34,178 nt of DNA from Betaproteobacteria bacterium (GTDB lineage: Bacteria; Pseudomonadota; Gammaproteobacteria; Burkholderiales; SG8-39), in the NCBI GenBank assembly GCA_947466535.1, contig CANIEV010000023.1, positions 1 to 34,178 of the forward strand. The letters run 5' to 3'. Positions 15,240 to 22,949 of this stretch are shown here, piece by piece. The translations under genes were made by a program, and so were the position numbers. Each line of letters opens with the position of its first letter. The first letter of the stretch is position 1. Below the pieces are notes generated by a model that worked only from the letters and a program-made list of their open reading frames with translations, was not told the origin of the DNA and did no database searches.

Positions 15240-16121
15240 ATGAAACCGGCCTCCTTTGACTATCTCGCACCGACCTCGCTCGAGGAAGCCCTCGCGCTGC
15301 TTGCGGACAATCCCGACGCAAAGCTGATCGCAGGCGGACAGAGCTTCGTGCCGGTGATGAATTTCCGGCTGGCGAGCCCGCCGCTGTTGATCGATCTCAA
15401 CCGCATTCCGTCGCTCGCGTACATCAACAGCGACAGCACTGGCCTGCGCATCGGCGCGATGACGCGCAACCGCGCGCTCGAAACCTCGGATGTAGTCCGC
15501 AGCGCGAATCCGCTGCTGTCTGCTGCCATGCCCTGGATCGCGCATGTGGCGATCCGCAACCGCGGCACGATGGGCGGCAGTCTGTCGAACGCGGACCCGG
15601 CTGCCGAGTTGCCCGCGATCGCGATGGTGTGCGACGCGGAATTCACGCTCGACAGGCGCACCGGCGCCCGCACGGTGAAAGCCACCGACTTCTTCCAGGG
15701 CCTGTTCAGCACCGCGCTTGCGCCGGATGAAATCCTCACCCGCATCCGTTTCCCCGCATGGCCGGCCAATCGGCGTCACGGCTTCTTCGAGGTATCACGT
15801 CGCCACGGCGATTTCGCGATCGTCGGCGCCGCCGTCACCCTGGATCTCGATGCGAACGGTCGTGTCGCCGCCGCGCGCATCGGCGTGTTCGGCGCAGCCG
15901 ACACACCGGTTCTTGTTCCCGATGCCGCTGCCGCCCTGATTGGTAAAAGCTCAACCGAAACCACGGAATTCGCGCGCGAAGCCGGCCGGATCGCGCGCGC
16001 GCGCATCACGCCGCGCGCCGACCATCAGGCCTCGTCCGACTACCGCGCCGAGCTGATTGAAACCCTGGTACGCCGCGCGCTCGAACAGGCGCTCGGCCAC
16101 GCCCACAGAAAAGCCGCCTGA
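15240..16121 (+). CDS. Molybdenum hydroxylase medium (FAD-binding) subunit, CoxM/CutM type
   Basis: A 293-residue subunit that carries FAD and passes electrons from the 2Fe-2S subunit to the final acceptor. KPASFDYLAPTSLEEALALL is the standard family N-terminus and decides the start at 15240 rather than the upstream 15198 of the ORF track. FAD-contact motifs are AGGQSFVPVMNFRLA (31-45) and RGTMGGSLSNADPAAELPA (108-126), with RRHGDFAIVGAAVTL and a C-terminal YRAELIETLVRRALEQAL typical of CO dehydrogenase medium-subunit-like proteins. It lacks a clear ribosome site and may be translationally coupled to the preceding Bug gene. Gene order is M-S-L, as in qorMSL (quinoline oxidoreductase) and coxMSL. 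It works as a cytosolic heterotrimer with the next two products. Confidence 0.95.
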   Translation: MKPASFDYLAPTSLEEALALLADNPDAKLIAGGQSFVPVMNFRLASPPLLIDLNRIPSLAYINSDSTGLRIGAMTRNRALETSDVVRSANPLLSAAMPWIAHVAIRNRGTMGGSLSNADPAAELPAIAMVCDAEFTLDRRTGARTVKATDFFQGLFSTALAPDEILTRIRFPAWPANRRHGFFEVSRRHGDFAIVGAAVTLDLDANGRVAAARIGVFGAADTPVLVPDAAAALIGKSSTETTEFAREAGRIARARITPRADHQASSDYRAELIETLVRRALEQALGHAHRKAA

Positions 16122-16131
16122 GAAAAACCGA

Positions 16132-16620
16132 ATGACTACCGAAATCGAACTACGCCTTACCGTCAACGGCGCGCCGGCCTCGGGCCGCGTCGAGCCGCGC
16201 GTCTCGCTCGCGGATTTCCTGCGCGAGCATCTCGAACTCACCGGCACGCACATTGGCTGCGAACACGGCGTCTGCGGTGCCTGCACCGTCATCGTCGATG
16301 GCGCCTCCGCGCGCGGCTGCCTGATGTTCGCGGTGCAGGCCGAAGGCGCTAAGGTCACGACCGTCGAGGGCCTGGCGAAAGACGGCATTCTCACGCCGCT
16401 GCAGGAAGCCTTCCGGCGCCATCACGCGCTGCAGTGCGGCTTCTGCACGCCCGGCTTTCTCACCACCGCGACCGCGCTGCTCGCGGAGAACCCCGATCCG
16501 ACGCCCGATGAGGTTCGGGATGCGATCTCCGGCAACCTCTGCCGCTGCACCGGTTACATCGGCATCGTCGAGGCGATCCTCGATGCGGCGAAGCGGATGA
16601 AGAACGGAGGCGCGCAATGA
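16132..16620 (+). CDS. Molybdenum hydroxylase small (2Fe-2S) subunit, CoxS/CutS type
   Basis: A 162-residue iron-sulfur subunit that binds two [2Fe-2S] clusters and relays electrons from molybdenum to FAD. All eight cysteine ligands are present: C43, C48, C51 and C63 in the plant-ferredoxin-like part ([16 protein letters not shown]...C), and C102, C105, C137 and C139 in the helical part (CGFCTPGF and [11 protein letters not shown]). The start is at the ATG of [13 protein letters not shown]; the ORF track adds 25 residues that overlap the FAD gene. Length is normal for the family (about 155-170). It begins 10 bases after the FAD subunit gene and overlaps the large subunit gene by four bases (ATGA), implying stoichiometric coupled translation. 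Confidence 0.96.
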   Translation: MTTEIELRLTVNGAPASGRVEPRVSLADFLREHLELTGTHIGCEHGVCGACTVIVDGASARGCLMFAVQAEGAKVTTVEGLAKDGILTPLQEAFRRHHALQCGFCTPGFLTTATALLAENPDPTPDEVRDAISGNLCRCTGYIGIVEAILDAAKRMKNGGAQ

Positions 16621-18953
16621 GCCATGAAGCGCAGGCCGCCACCTCAGGCCCGATGATCGGCCAGTCGCTCGCGCGCGGCGAGGACGAGCGTTTTCTCACC
16701 GGGCGCGGACAGTTCATTGACGACGTGAAACTCCCCGGCGCGTTGCATGCGGTGGTCGTGCGCAGCGCCGAGGCGCACGCGCTGATCCGAGGCATCGACA
16801 CCTCGGCCGCGCTCGCAACGCCGGGTGTCTCCGCGGTGTTCACCTTTGTCGATATCGCCGAGTACGCGCAGCCGATCCCGATTCGCCTCGCACCGCTCAA
16901 GGGCACCGAACGCTATCTGCAGTACCCCCTGGCCAAGGACCGCGTCCGCTACGTCGGCGAACCGGTGGCGGTGGTGGTGGCGAAGAACCGCTATATCGCG
17001 GAGGACGCCGCCGAGCGCGTGGTGATCGACTACGAATCGCAGCCCGCGGTGGTACATGCGGAAGCGTCGATCCTCGACTCGACCCTGCTCTTTCCCGAGA
17101 CCGGCACCAACCTGTCCACCTCGTACTCGGTGGGTCTCGGCGACTGCGACGCCGCGTTTGCCCGCGCGGAATACACCCGCAAGGAGAGCTTCCGCTGCCA
17201 GCGCCACGGCGCGGTGACGATGGAGACTCGCGGCCTCGCCTGCATCGAGCGCGAGGGCACGCTCGAAGTCTGGGGCGCGACCAAGGTGACCTTCTGGAAC
17301 CGGCGCGCGCTCGCCGCGATGCTCAAGCGCCCGGTGGAATCGATCGAGATGATCGAGACCGACGTCGGCGGCTCCTTCGGTGCGCGCGGCGAGTTCTACC
17401 CCGAGGATTTCCTGATCCCGTTTGTCGCGGTGAAGCTCGGCTGCGCGGTGAAATGGATCGAGGACCGACGCGAGAACCTGATGGCGAGCAACCACTCGCG
17501 CGACATCGCATGCGAGTTGGAAATTGCCTTGAAGCGCGACGGCACTCTGCTCGGAATGCGCGCCCGGCTGATATCCGACATGGGCGCCTACACCCGCACC
17601 AACAGCGGCGTGGTGCCGGCCAAGGCGGTGCAGTTCCTGCTTGGCCCCTATCGCGTGCCCGGCTTCAAATGCGACGTACTGCTCGCGATGACCAACAAGA
17701 CGCCGATGGGCACCTACCGTGCCCCGGGACGCTTCGAAGCCAACTTCTTCCGCGAGCGTCTGTTCGACATTGCCTGCGGCGAACTCGGCATCGACCGCGT
17801 CGCCTTTCGCGAGAAGAACCTGATCCGCCCTGACGAGATGCCGTACCCGATCGGCGCGCTCGTGCCCTACGAGGGCGAGACGGAATACGACAACGGCGAC
17901 TACCCCGGCCTGTTTCGCCGCGCGCTGAAGGAGTTCGACTACGAGGGAAAACTCGCGCTCTGCGGCACACCGCCCGAGGGAAGGCTGCACGGCGTGGGTT
18001 TTGGCTGCTTCGTCGAATCCAGCGGCGCGGGTCCGGCGGAATCGGCCCGCGTGGTGTCGCGCGGCAACGGGCGCTTTGACATCTACACCGGCACCTCGGC
18101 TTCCGGACAGGGCCACGAGACCGCGATGGCGCAGATCGCCGCCGAGGAACTCGGCACCGGCATGAACGGGCTCACCGTGTTTCACGGTTCGACCGCCTTC
18201 GTACCTCAGGGCTTCGGCACCTATCACAGCCGTGCGATCGTGGTCGGCGGCAGCGCGATCAAGATGGCGGGCAAGAAGCTCACCGAACAGCTGATCGCGC
18301 TCGCGGCCGCACGCACCGGCAAGGGCGCGGATACGCTCGAGTTCCGCGCCGGCAACGTGGTGGAAAAGTCCGCTCCGTCGAAGCCCCTGCTCGATCTCGA
18401 TGCGATCGCGCAGGAAGCCAGGACCGACACCGCGGTCGCCGCCGCGCTCGATGCGCACGCCACCTTCGAGGTGAAAAAGCGTACCTACACCTACGGCACG
18501 CACGTTGCCTACGTCGCGGTGGATCCCGAGACCGCGAAGGTCGAGGTGCTCGATTATCTTTCGACCGAGGACATCGGCCGCGCGATCAATCCGCTGATCG
18601 TGCACGGGCAGGCGCTCGGCGCGGCGGTGCAGGGCCTGGGCGGCGTGTTCCTCGACGAATTCAAGTACGACGAAAACGGCCAGCTGCTCACCGGAACGCT
18701 TGCTGATTACCTGCTGCCGATTGCCACCGATTTCCCGAACGTGCGCGGCCTCACGCTTGAGGAATCGCCCTCGCTGCTCAATCCGCTCGGTGCCAAGGGC
18801 GCAGGCGAAGGCGGCGTGGTGGCCGTGGCGGCGGCGGTCACCAATGCGGTGGCGCATGCGCTTGCGCCGCTCGGCGTGTCGATCACCGCGACGCCGCTGT
18901 CGCCGGACAACCTTTCCCGCGCGATCCGGGAAGCGAGGGCGCGGCGTGGATAG
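16617..18953 (+). CDS. Molybdenum hydroxylase large subunit (xanthine dehydrogenase family), CoxL-like, not form I CO dehydrogenase
   Basis: A 778-residue catalytic subunit that would hold molybdopterin cytosine dinucleotide and hydroxylate an aromatic, N-heterocyclic or aldehyde carbon with water. N-terminal GQSLARGEDERFLTGRGQFIDDVKLPGALHAVVVRS is the standard a/b-hammerhead start. GGSFGARGEFYPEDFL is the Mo-cofactor region. The active-site loop reads TYRAPGR (366-372), which differs from AYRCSFR of true form I CO dehydrogenase. The catalytic Glu is E731 in GAGEGGVVAVAAAV. GGAGG gives a strong ribosome site inside the end of the small-subunit gene. Together with the two preceding genes it forms a complete heterotrimer. 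The following amidohydrolase, after a REP-like pair, may take the product further, which is inference. The substrate is unknown. Confidence 0.95.
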   Translation: MSHEAQAATSGPMIGQSLARGEDERFLTGRGQFIDDVKLPGALHAVVVRSAEAHALIRGIDTSAALATPGVSAVFTFVDIAEYAQPIPIRLAPLKGTERYLQYPLAKDRVRYVGEPVAVVVAKNRYIAEDAAERVVIDYESQPAVVHAEASILDSTLLFPETGTNLSTSYSVGLGDCDAAFARAEYTRKESFRCQRHGAVTMETRGLACIEREGTLEVWGATKVTFWNRRALAAMLKRPVESIEMIETDVGGSFGARGEFYPEDFLIPFVAVKLGCAVKWIEDRRENLMASNHSRDIACELEIALKRDGTLLGMRARLISDMGAYTRTNSGVVPAKAVQFLLGPYRVPGFKCDVLLAMTNKTPMGTYRAPGRFEANFFRERLFDIACGELGIDRVAFREKNLIRPDEMPYPIGALVPYEGETEYDNGDYPGLFRRALKEFDYEGKLALCGTPPEGRLHGVGFGCFVESSGAGPAESARVVSRGNGRFDIYTGTSASGQGHETAMAQIAAEELGTGMNGLTVFHGSTAFVPQGFGTYHSRAIVVGGSAIKMAGKKLTEQLIALAAARTGKGADTLEFRAGNVVEKSAPSKPLLDLDAIAQEARTDTAVAAALDAHATFEVKKRTYTYGTHVAYVAVDPETAKVEVLDYLSTEDIGRAINPLIVHGQALGAAVQGLGGVFLDEFKYDENGQLLTGTLADYLLPIATDFPNVRGLTLEESPSLLNPLGAKGAGEGGVVAVAAAVTNAVAHALAPLGVSITATPLSPDNLSRAIREARARRG

Positions 18954-18974
18954 ATTTCAGCGTGGTGCCGATTC

Positions 18975-19047
18975 AGATTGCCGCGTCGCTGCGCTCCTCG
19001 CAATGACTCCGGACCGCCGTCATTGCGAGCGAAGCGAAGCAATCTCC
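18975..19047. repeat. REP-like repeat cluster C (head-to-head pair)
   Basis: AGATTGCCGCGTCGCTGCGCTCCTCGCAATGAC (18975-19007) and GTCATTGCGAGCGAAGCGAAGCAATCTCC (19019-19047) lie in opposite orientation with GTCAT/ATGAC ends facing each other. They occupy most of the 141-base gap between the large subunit gene and the amidohydrolase gene. They belong to the same family as clusters A and B. Confidence 0.88.
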
Positions 19048-19094
19048 GCCAACACGACCCCGGCAGCACGCCCTGCCCATAAAGGACTTCACCC

Positions 19095-20096
19095 ATGTCC
19101 ATAGACGTACACGCCCACTACGTGCCCCCCGGCGTGATCGAGTCGCTCGAACGCGACGCGGGACGCTACGGCATCAACGTCGTGATGCACGAACCCACCT
19201 GCCAGAAATGCCTCCGGTTCGACTACGGGCTTCAGGTACGTCCTTTTTTTCCGCGGCTGGTGGAACCGCCACAAAAGCGCATCGACTGGATGCACGGCAT
19301 TGGTCTGGAGCGGCAGATCCTCTCGGTGTGGACCGACATCTTCGGCTACGCCCTGCCCGTGGACAAACGCATCGAATGGCACCGGCTGCTCAACGAGCGT
19401 CTTGGCGAATTCTGCGCGGCGCATCCCGCCTCGTTTTCCTGGCTCGCCTCGGGCGCGCTGCCGGATGCGGCGGCGGCGGCACGCGAGCTCGAGCGCAGCG
19501 TGAAGGCGGGCGCGGCGGGCGGCGTGTGTGCGACCAACGTGGAAGGCGTGAACCTCGGCGAGCTGCCGCTGGACGAATACTGGGCGGCGGCGGTAGCGCT
19601 CGATGTGCCGGTGTTCCTGCATCCGGCGCAGCCGGCGCCTTCGCCGCGCACCGCCAAGTACGCGCTCTCACAAGTGGCGCAATACACCTTCGATTCCACC
19701 TGCTGCATCGGCTCGCTGATCGGCGCGGGCGTGCTCGATCGATTCCCGACGCTTCGGCTGATCGCCTCGCACGGCGGCGGCAACCTGCCCTTCCTGATCG
19801 GCCGCTTCGATATCATGCACAAGCGCGCCGACCCGAAGCAGACCGGCAGCGTCGCGCAACACGCCCCCTCGGACTATCTGCGCCGCTTCTGGGTGGATAC
19901 CATCCTGCATCACCCGAAGGTGCTGCGCTTCACCGCCGAGATGATGGGCATGGATCGCCTCGTGCTCGGCACTGACGAGTCTTTCCCGCCGCACGAAGCC
20001 GATCCGCTGGGCGCGCTGCGCGCGGCGGCTTTTACGCCGGATGAGATCCGGAGAATCGGTGCGGAGAACCCGCGGCTTCTGTTCAGGCTGCCCTGA
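19095..20096 (+). CDS. Amidohydrolase family protein, ACMSD / gamma-resorcylate decarboxylase-like
   Basis: A 333-residue TIM-barrel metal enzyme of the amidohydrolase-2 group (Pfam PF04909). Members decarboxylate 2-amino-3-carboxymuconate semialdehyde or hydroxybenzoates, or hydrolyse ring compounds. The metal ligands appear to be H6 and H8 (DVHAH), the His of VFLHPAQPAPS, the His of IASHGGGNLPFLIGRFD and the Asp of LVLGTDESFPP. The last motif departs slightly from the usual GTDYPF. There is no signal peptide. AAAGGA lies upstream of the ATG. It sits behind the M-S-L molybdenum hydroxylase genes on the same strand, separated only by REP-like repeats, and could cleave or decarboxylate the hydroxylated product. 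That order resembles aromatic and N-heterocycle pathways, but the substrate is unproven. Confidence 0.92.
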   Translation: MSIDVHAHYVPPGVIESLERDAGRYGINVVMHEPTCQKCLRFDYGLQVRPFFPRLVEPPQKRIDWMHGIGLERQILSVWTDIFGYALPVDKRIEWHRLLNERLGEFCAAHPASFSWLASGALPDAAAAARELERSVKAGAAGGVCATNVEGVNLGELPLDEYWAAAVALDVPVFLHPAQPAPSPRTAKYALSQVAQYTFDSTCCIGSLIGAGVLDRFPTLRLIASHGGGNLPFLIGRFDIMHKRADPKQTGSVAQHAPSDYLRRFWVDTILHHPKVLRFTAEMMGMDRLVLGTDESFPPHEADPLGALRAAAFTPDEIRRIGAENPRLLFRLP

Positions 20097-20162
20097 TAAC
20101 AATGGCTTTAATTGCGCACTTTTCTGTTTTCAGATGCCCAGAGGGTGCGGGACGGATGCTAA

Positions 20163-20183
20163 TTGACTTGCTAAATTCAGCAA
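20163..20183 (+). promoter_or_regulatory. TTGACT -35 box overlapped by a TTGCTAAATTCAGCAA palindrome
   Basis: In the AT-rich 127-base gap before the hydrolase gene, TTGACT (20163-20168) abuts a 16-base imperfect palindrome TTGCTAAATTCAGCAA (20168-20183, 14 of 16 positions symmetric). A plausible but weak -10 (AATAGA or TAGATA) follows 17-19 bases downstream of the -35. The layout suits a regulated promoter for the hydrolase-ABC-Bug operon, with a repressor site in the spacer. Confidence 0.4.
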
Positions 20184-20223
20184 TCAATAGATAGAAGATA
20201 TGAAGACTTCGGAGGATTGATTC

Positions 20224-21093
20224 ATGGCAACCACCACCGCGAGCGACGGCACAACGCTCTATTACGAAGACACCGGCAGCGGACTGCCGATCGTGTTCGT
20301 GCACGAATACGCCGGCGACTGCCGCGCCTGGGAGCCGCAGGTTCGCTATCTCTCGCGCAACTACCGCTGCATCACCTTCAACGCGCGCGGCTATCCGCCC
20401 TCGGGCGTGCCCAAGGACGAAGCCGCGTACTCGCAGGACGCGGTGCGCGATGACGTGATCGCGGTGATGAACGCCGCCGGCATCGACCGCGCGCACGTGG
20501 TCGGGCATTCGATGGGCGCCTACACCACGCTGCATGTGGGCTTGGCCTACCCGCAGCGCTGCCTGTCCCTGACCGTGGCCGGTTGCGGCTGGGGATCCAA
20601 CCCCGAGACGCGCGCCGAGAGCGTGAAGCTCGCCGAAGGCATCGCGAAAATGTTCCTCGACGAAGGTATCGAGTCCGCCGGCGCGAAGTACGCCGATTTC
20701 GGCATGCGCCAGCAGTACAAGAACAAGGACCCGCGCGGCTGGCGCGAATTCGAGGCCTGGATGAAGCAGCATTCCGCGCTCGGCCACGCCAACACCATGC
20801 TCGGCCTGCAACTCAGGCGCCCGACGCTCTGGGACCTGAAGGACCGCCTGAAGACGATGCAGGTGCCGACGCTGGTGATCGTCGGTGACGAGGACGAGTC
20901 CTGCCTCGACGGCAGCGTGCTGCTCAAGCGGGTGATTCCCGGCGCCGGGCTGTTGGTGATGCCGCGCGCCGGTCACACGATCAACAGCGAGGAGCCCGCG
21001 GCGTTCAATCAGGCGCTGGTCGACTTCTTCATCGCGGTTGAACACCGGCGCTGGCTCGCGCATCGCCAGCCGGGCTTCGACGTGCCGCACTGA
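20224..21093 (+). CDS. Alpha/beta hydrolase
   Basis: A 289-residue alpha/beta-fold hydrolase without signal peptide. The N-terminus TTASDGTTLYYEDTGSGLPIVFVHEYAGDCRAWEPQV supplies the usual oxyanion strand, but with HEYAG where most relatives have HGxxG. The nucleophile is S96 in GHSMG, the acid is probably D222 or D224 in IVGDEDESC, and the base is H251 in RAGHTINSEEP. This group includes esterases, C-C bond (meta-cleavage product) hydrolases, haloperoxidase-like and 3-oxoadipate enol-lactonase enzymes. GGAGG lies eight bases before the ATG. It heads a plus-strand run with an ABC importer and three Bug receptors, following a palindrome-containing promoter region. A hydrolytic step on an imported ester or ring-cleavage product is the inferred role. 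Confidence 0.92.
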   Translation: MATTTASDGTTLYYEDTGSGLPIVFVHEYAGDCRAWEPQVRYLSRNYRCITFNARGYPPSGVPKDEAAYSQDAVRDDVIAVMNAAGIDRAHVVGHSMGAYTTLHVGLAYPQRCLSLTVAGCGWGSNPETRAESVKLAEGIAKMFLDEGIESAGAKYADFGMRQQYKNKDPRGWREFEAWMKQHSALGHANTMLGLQLRRPTLWDLKDRLKTMQVPTLVIVGDEDESCLDGSVLLKRVIPGAGLLVMPRAGHTINSEEPAAFNQALVDFFIAVEHRRWLAHRQPGFDVPH

Positions 21094-21155
21094 TTTCGCG
21101 CACTGATTCCAACTTTCGAATTACGTACCGCGACCACACACAAGGGAGACTGAAA

Positions 21156-22133
21156 ATGCGATCCATGTTCCAAATGCAGTCCATATACCGACGGGCCGCC
21201 GTCCTCATCGCCGTGGCGCTGCTTGCCGCACCCGCACTCGCGCAGGACCGCCCGAAAGTTCGCGGCGGCAGCCTGACGCTGCCGGTGCTCGCGCCGCTGG
21301 TGATGAACGTGATGAAGGAAAAAGGGCTGGACGCGAAGCACGGCTTCGATCTCGAGATCAAGCCTTATCCGTCGATCGCGGCGTATTACGCGGCGCTCGC
21401 CACCGGCGAGATCGATGCGCTGATGGGGGGACCGACGGTGATGCAGAAGCTGCGCACCGAAGGCGCGCCGGTGCGAATCGCGGCAACGGGCCTTCGCCTG
21501 TCCGATCTGGTCATCATGACCACCAACCCGGCGATCCGCTCGCTCGCCGACCTCAAGGGCAAGCAGCTCGCCGCCGACATGGGCTCGGGCCAGTACCAGG
21601 TGGTGTCGATCTACGCCCGCTCGAAGGGCCTGTCGATGGGCAGCGACATCACGGTGGTGAACGCCAATTTCGGTCTCGCGCGCAGCCAGCTCGCCGCCAG
21701 CCGTGTCGATGCGGCGATGGTGATCGAGCCGATTGCAACGCTGATGCTGCGCGAGAACAAGGACCTGAAGATCATTTTCAACGGCGCCACCGCCTGGAAG
21801 GAAGTGACCGGCAACGAAGGCTGGGAGCTGGTGCTGTCGATCCGCGAGGACTTCTCGAAAAAGGGCGACCTGCCGCGCCGGCTGATTGCCGCGATGCAGG
21901 ACGTGGCCGCGCTGATGCGCAGCAACCTCGACGAGGTGGACGCAATCGCCGCGCGCACCATCAAGCTGCCCGCGGGCGTGCTCAAGGACGCGGTGAGCGG
22001 CAAGCGGCTGGAGCTCGACGTGCAGCCTGCCTGGGGTCCGGAGAAGAAAGTGATCTGGGACATGTTCGAGCGTGCGGTCGCCGCGAAATTCCTCGACAAG
22101 ATGCCCGATGACGGGATCATCTACACGCCCTGA
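21156..22133 (+). CDS. ABC transporter periplasmic substrate-binding protein (SsuA/TauA/NMT1-like)
   Basis: A 325-residue type II periplasmic binding protein. The signal peptide ends near residue 29 (LLAAPALA before QDRPK). The first domain reads VLAPLVMNVMKEKGLDAKHGFDLEIKPYPSIAAYYAALATGEIDALMGGPTVM, a pattern typical of sulfonate, taurine, nitrate and thiamine-precursor receptors. LADLKGKQLAADMGSGQYQVVSIYARSKGL and AASRVDAAMVIEP follow. GGGAG precedes the ATG at 7 bases. The next two genes are its permease and ATPase, so this is a full importer. The ligand is not predictable: alkyl or aryl sulfonates, phthalate-like acids and pyrimidine-like compounds are all handled by this group. It differs in fold family from the three Bug receptors downstream. 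Confidence 0.92.
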   Translation: MRSMFQMQSIYRRAAVLIAVALLAAPALAQDRPKVRGGSLTLPVLAPLVMNVMKEKGLDAKHGFDLEIKPYPSIAAYYAALATGEIDALMGGPTVMQKLRTEGAPVRIAATGLRLSDLVIMTTNPAIRSLADLKGKQLAADMGSGQYQVVSIYARSKGLSMGSDITVVNANFGLARSQLAASRVDAAMVIEPIATLMLRENKDLKIIFNGATAWKEVTGNEGWELVLSIREDFSKKGDLPRRLIAAMQDVAALMRSNLDEVDAIAARTIKLPAGVLKDAVSGKRLELDVQPAWGPEKKVIWDMFERAVAAKFLDKMPDDGIIYTP

Positions 22134-22169
22134 TGCGCACCGCTGAAACCGTGAAACGGAGCGCCCGCG

Positions 22170-22949
22170 ATGCGACACGCTGAACTCGGCGCGCTCGACG
22201 ACAAGCCCGGCTCGCTGCTGCCGCGCGAGGCGATCATCTCGCTCGTGGTGTTCGCGATCCTGTGGGAGACGCTCTCGCGGCTCTCGCCCGCTCTCGGCAT
22301 ACCGGCGTTCGCGGTGCCGAGCTTCGTGCGCATCGGCGAGAGCCTCGCCAAGGTCACGCTGATCGATACGGCGGTCACGCTCGCGCGCGTGCTGGGCGCG
22401 CTTGCGGTGTCGTTCGCGCTCGGTGTCGCGGGCGCGGTGCTGATGTACGTCTCGCGCCCCTTCGAGCGCTACAGCAAGCCGCTGATGCGGCTGGTGATGG
22501 CGGTGCCGGTGGTGTCGTGGATCCTGTTCGGCATCCTCTGGTTCAAGTGGGTGGAGTTCCGCATCTGCTTCGTGCTGATGGTGGTGTGCGCGCCGGTGTT
22601 CGTGGTGGACATCCTCGATGCGATGCGCGGCGTTCCGCGCGAGCTGCGCCAGATGACGCGCTCATTCCGCCCGACGCGTGCGCAGTTTTTCATCAAGCTG
22701 ATGCTGCCCGCGGCGCTGCCCGGCATCCTCACCAGCTGGAAGATCAACCTGTCCCTCGCGATCCGGGTGGTGACGATCGCGGAGCTGGTGGGCGCGGTCA
22801 CCGGCGTCGGCCACCAGCTCTCGGTGGCGCAGGAACTGTTCTCGGTGTCGGACGTGTTCGCCTGGACCCTGGTGCTGGTGGCACTGCTGTTCGCGCTTGA
22901 GGGTTTCGTGAACTGGCTCGAGCACCGGATGCTGCGGTGGCGCACATGA
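22170..22949 (+). CDS. ABC transporter permease (SsuC/TauC-like)
   Basis: A 259-residue inner-membrane permease with about six hydrophobic helices, beginning with SLVVFAILWETLSRL and ending with FAWTLVLVALLFALEGFVNWLEHRMLRW. The cytoplasmic coupling loop that contacts the ATPase reads ELRQMTRSFRPTRAQFFIKLMLPAALPGILTSWKINLSLAIRVVTIAELVG. This is the EAA-type loop of the BPD_transp_1 family, with LPAALPGI where many relatives have LPxxxPxI. GGAG lies upstream of the ATG. Its stop overlaps the ATG of the ATPase gene by four bases (ATGA). It pairs as a homodimer with two ATPase subunits for import of the receptor's ligand. Confidence 0.94.
   Translation: MRHAELGALDDKPGSLLPREAIISLVVFAILWETLSRLSPALGIPAFAVPSFVRIGESLAKVTLIDTAVTLARVLGALAVSFALGVAGAVLMYVSRPFERYSKPLMRLVMAVPVVSWILFGILWFKWVEFRICFVLMVVCAPVFVVDILDAMRGVPRELRQMTRSFRPTRAQFFIKLMLPAALPGILTSWKINLSLAIRVVTIAELVGAVTGVGHQLSVAQELFSVSDVFAWTLVLVALLFALEGFVNWLEHRMLRWRT

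Noticed and set aside
16644-18857. 737-residue minus-strand ORF
   Set aside because: Lies entirely opposite the molybdenum large subunit, which has full motifs. The His/Arg/Val-rich composition marks it as a shadow.
14252-18953. Carbon monoxide dehydrogenase (coxMSL) assignment
   Set aside because: Gene order fits, but the active-site loop is TYRAPGR and lacks the AYRCSFR motif of form I enzymes. Accessory cox genes are also absent.
6295-19047. CRISPR array from the repeated GTCATTGCGAG units
   Set aside because: Copies are few, in mixed orientation, spread over three loci and with no uniform spacers; a REP-like family explains them better.
21087-21108. Direct repeat GCACTGATT with 13-base period after the hydrolase gene
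   Set aside because: Only two short copies, one overlapping the end of the coding sequence; probably chance.
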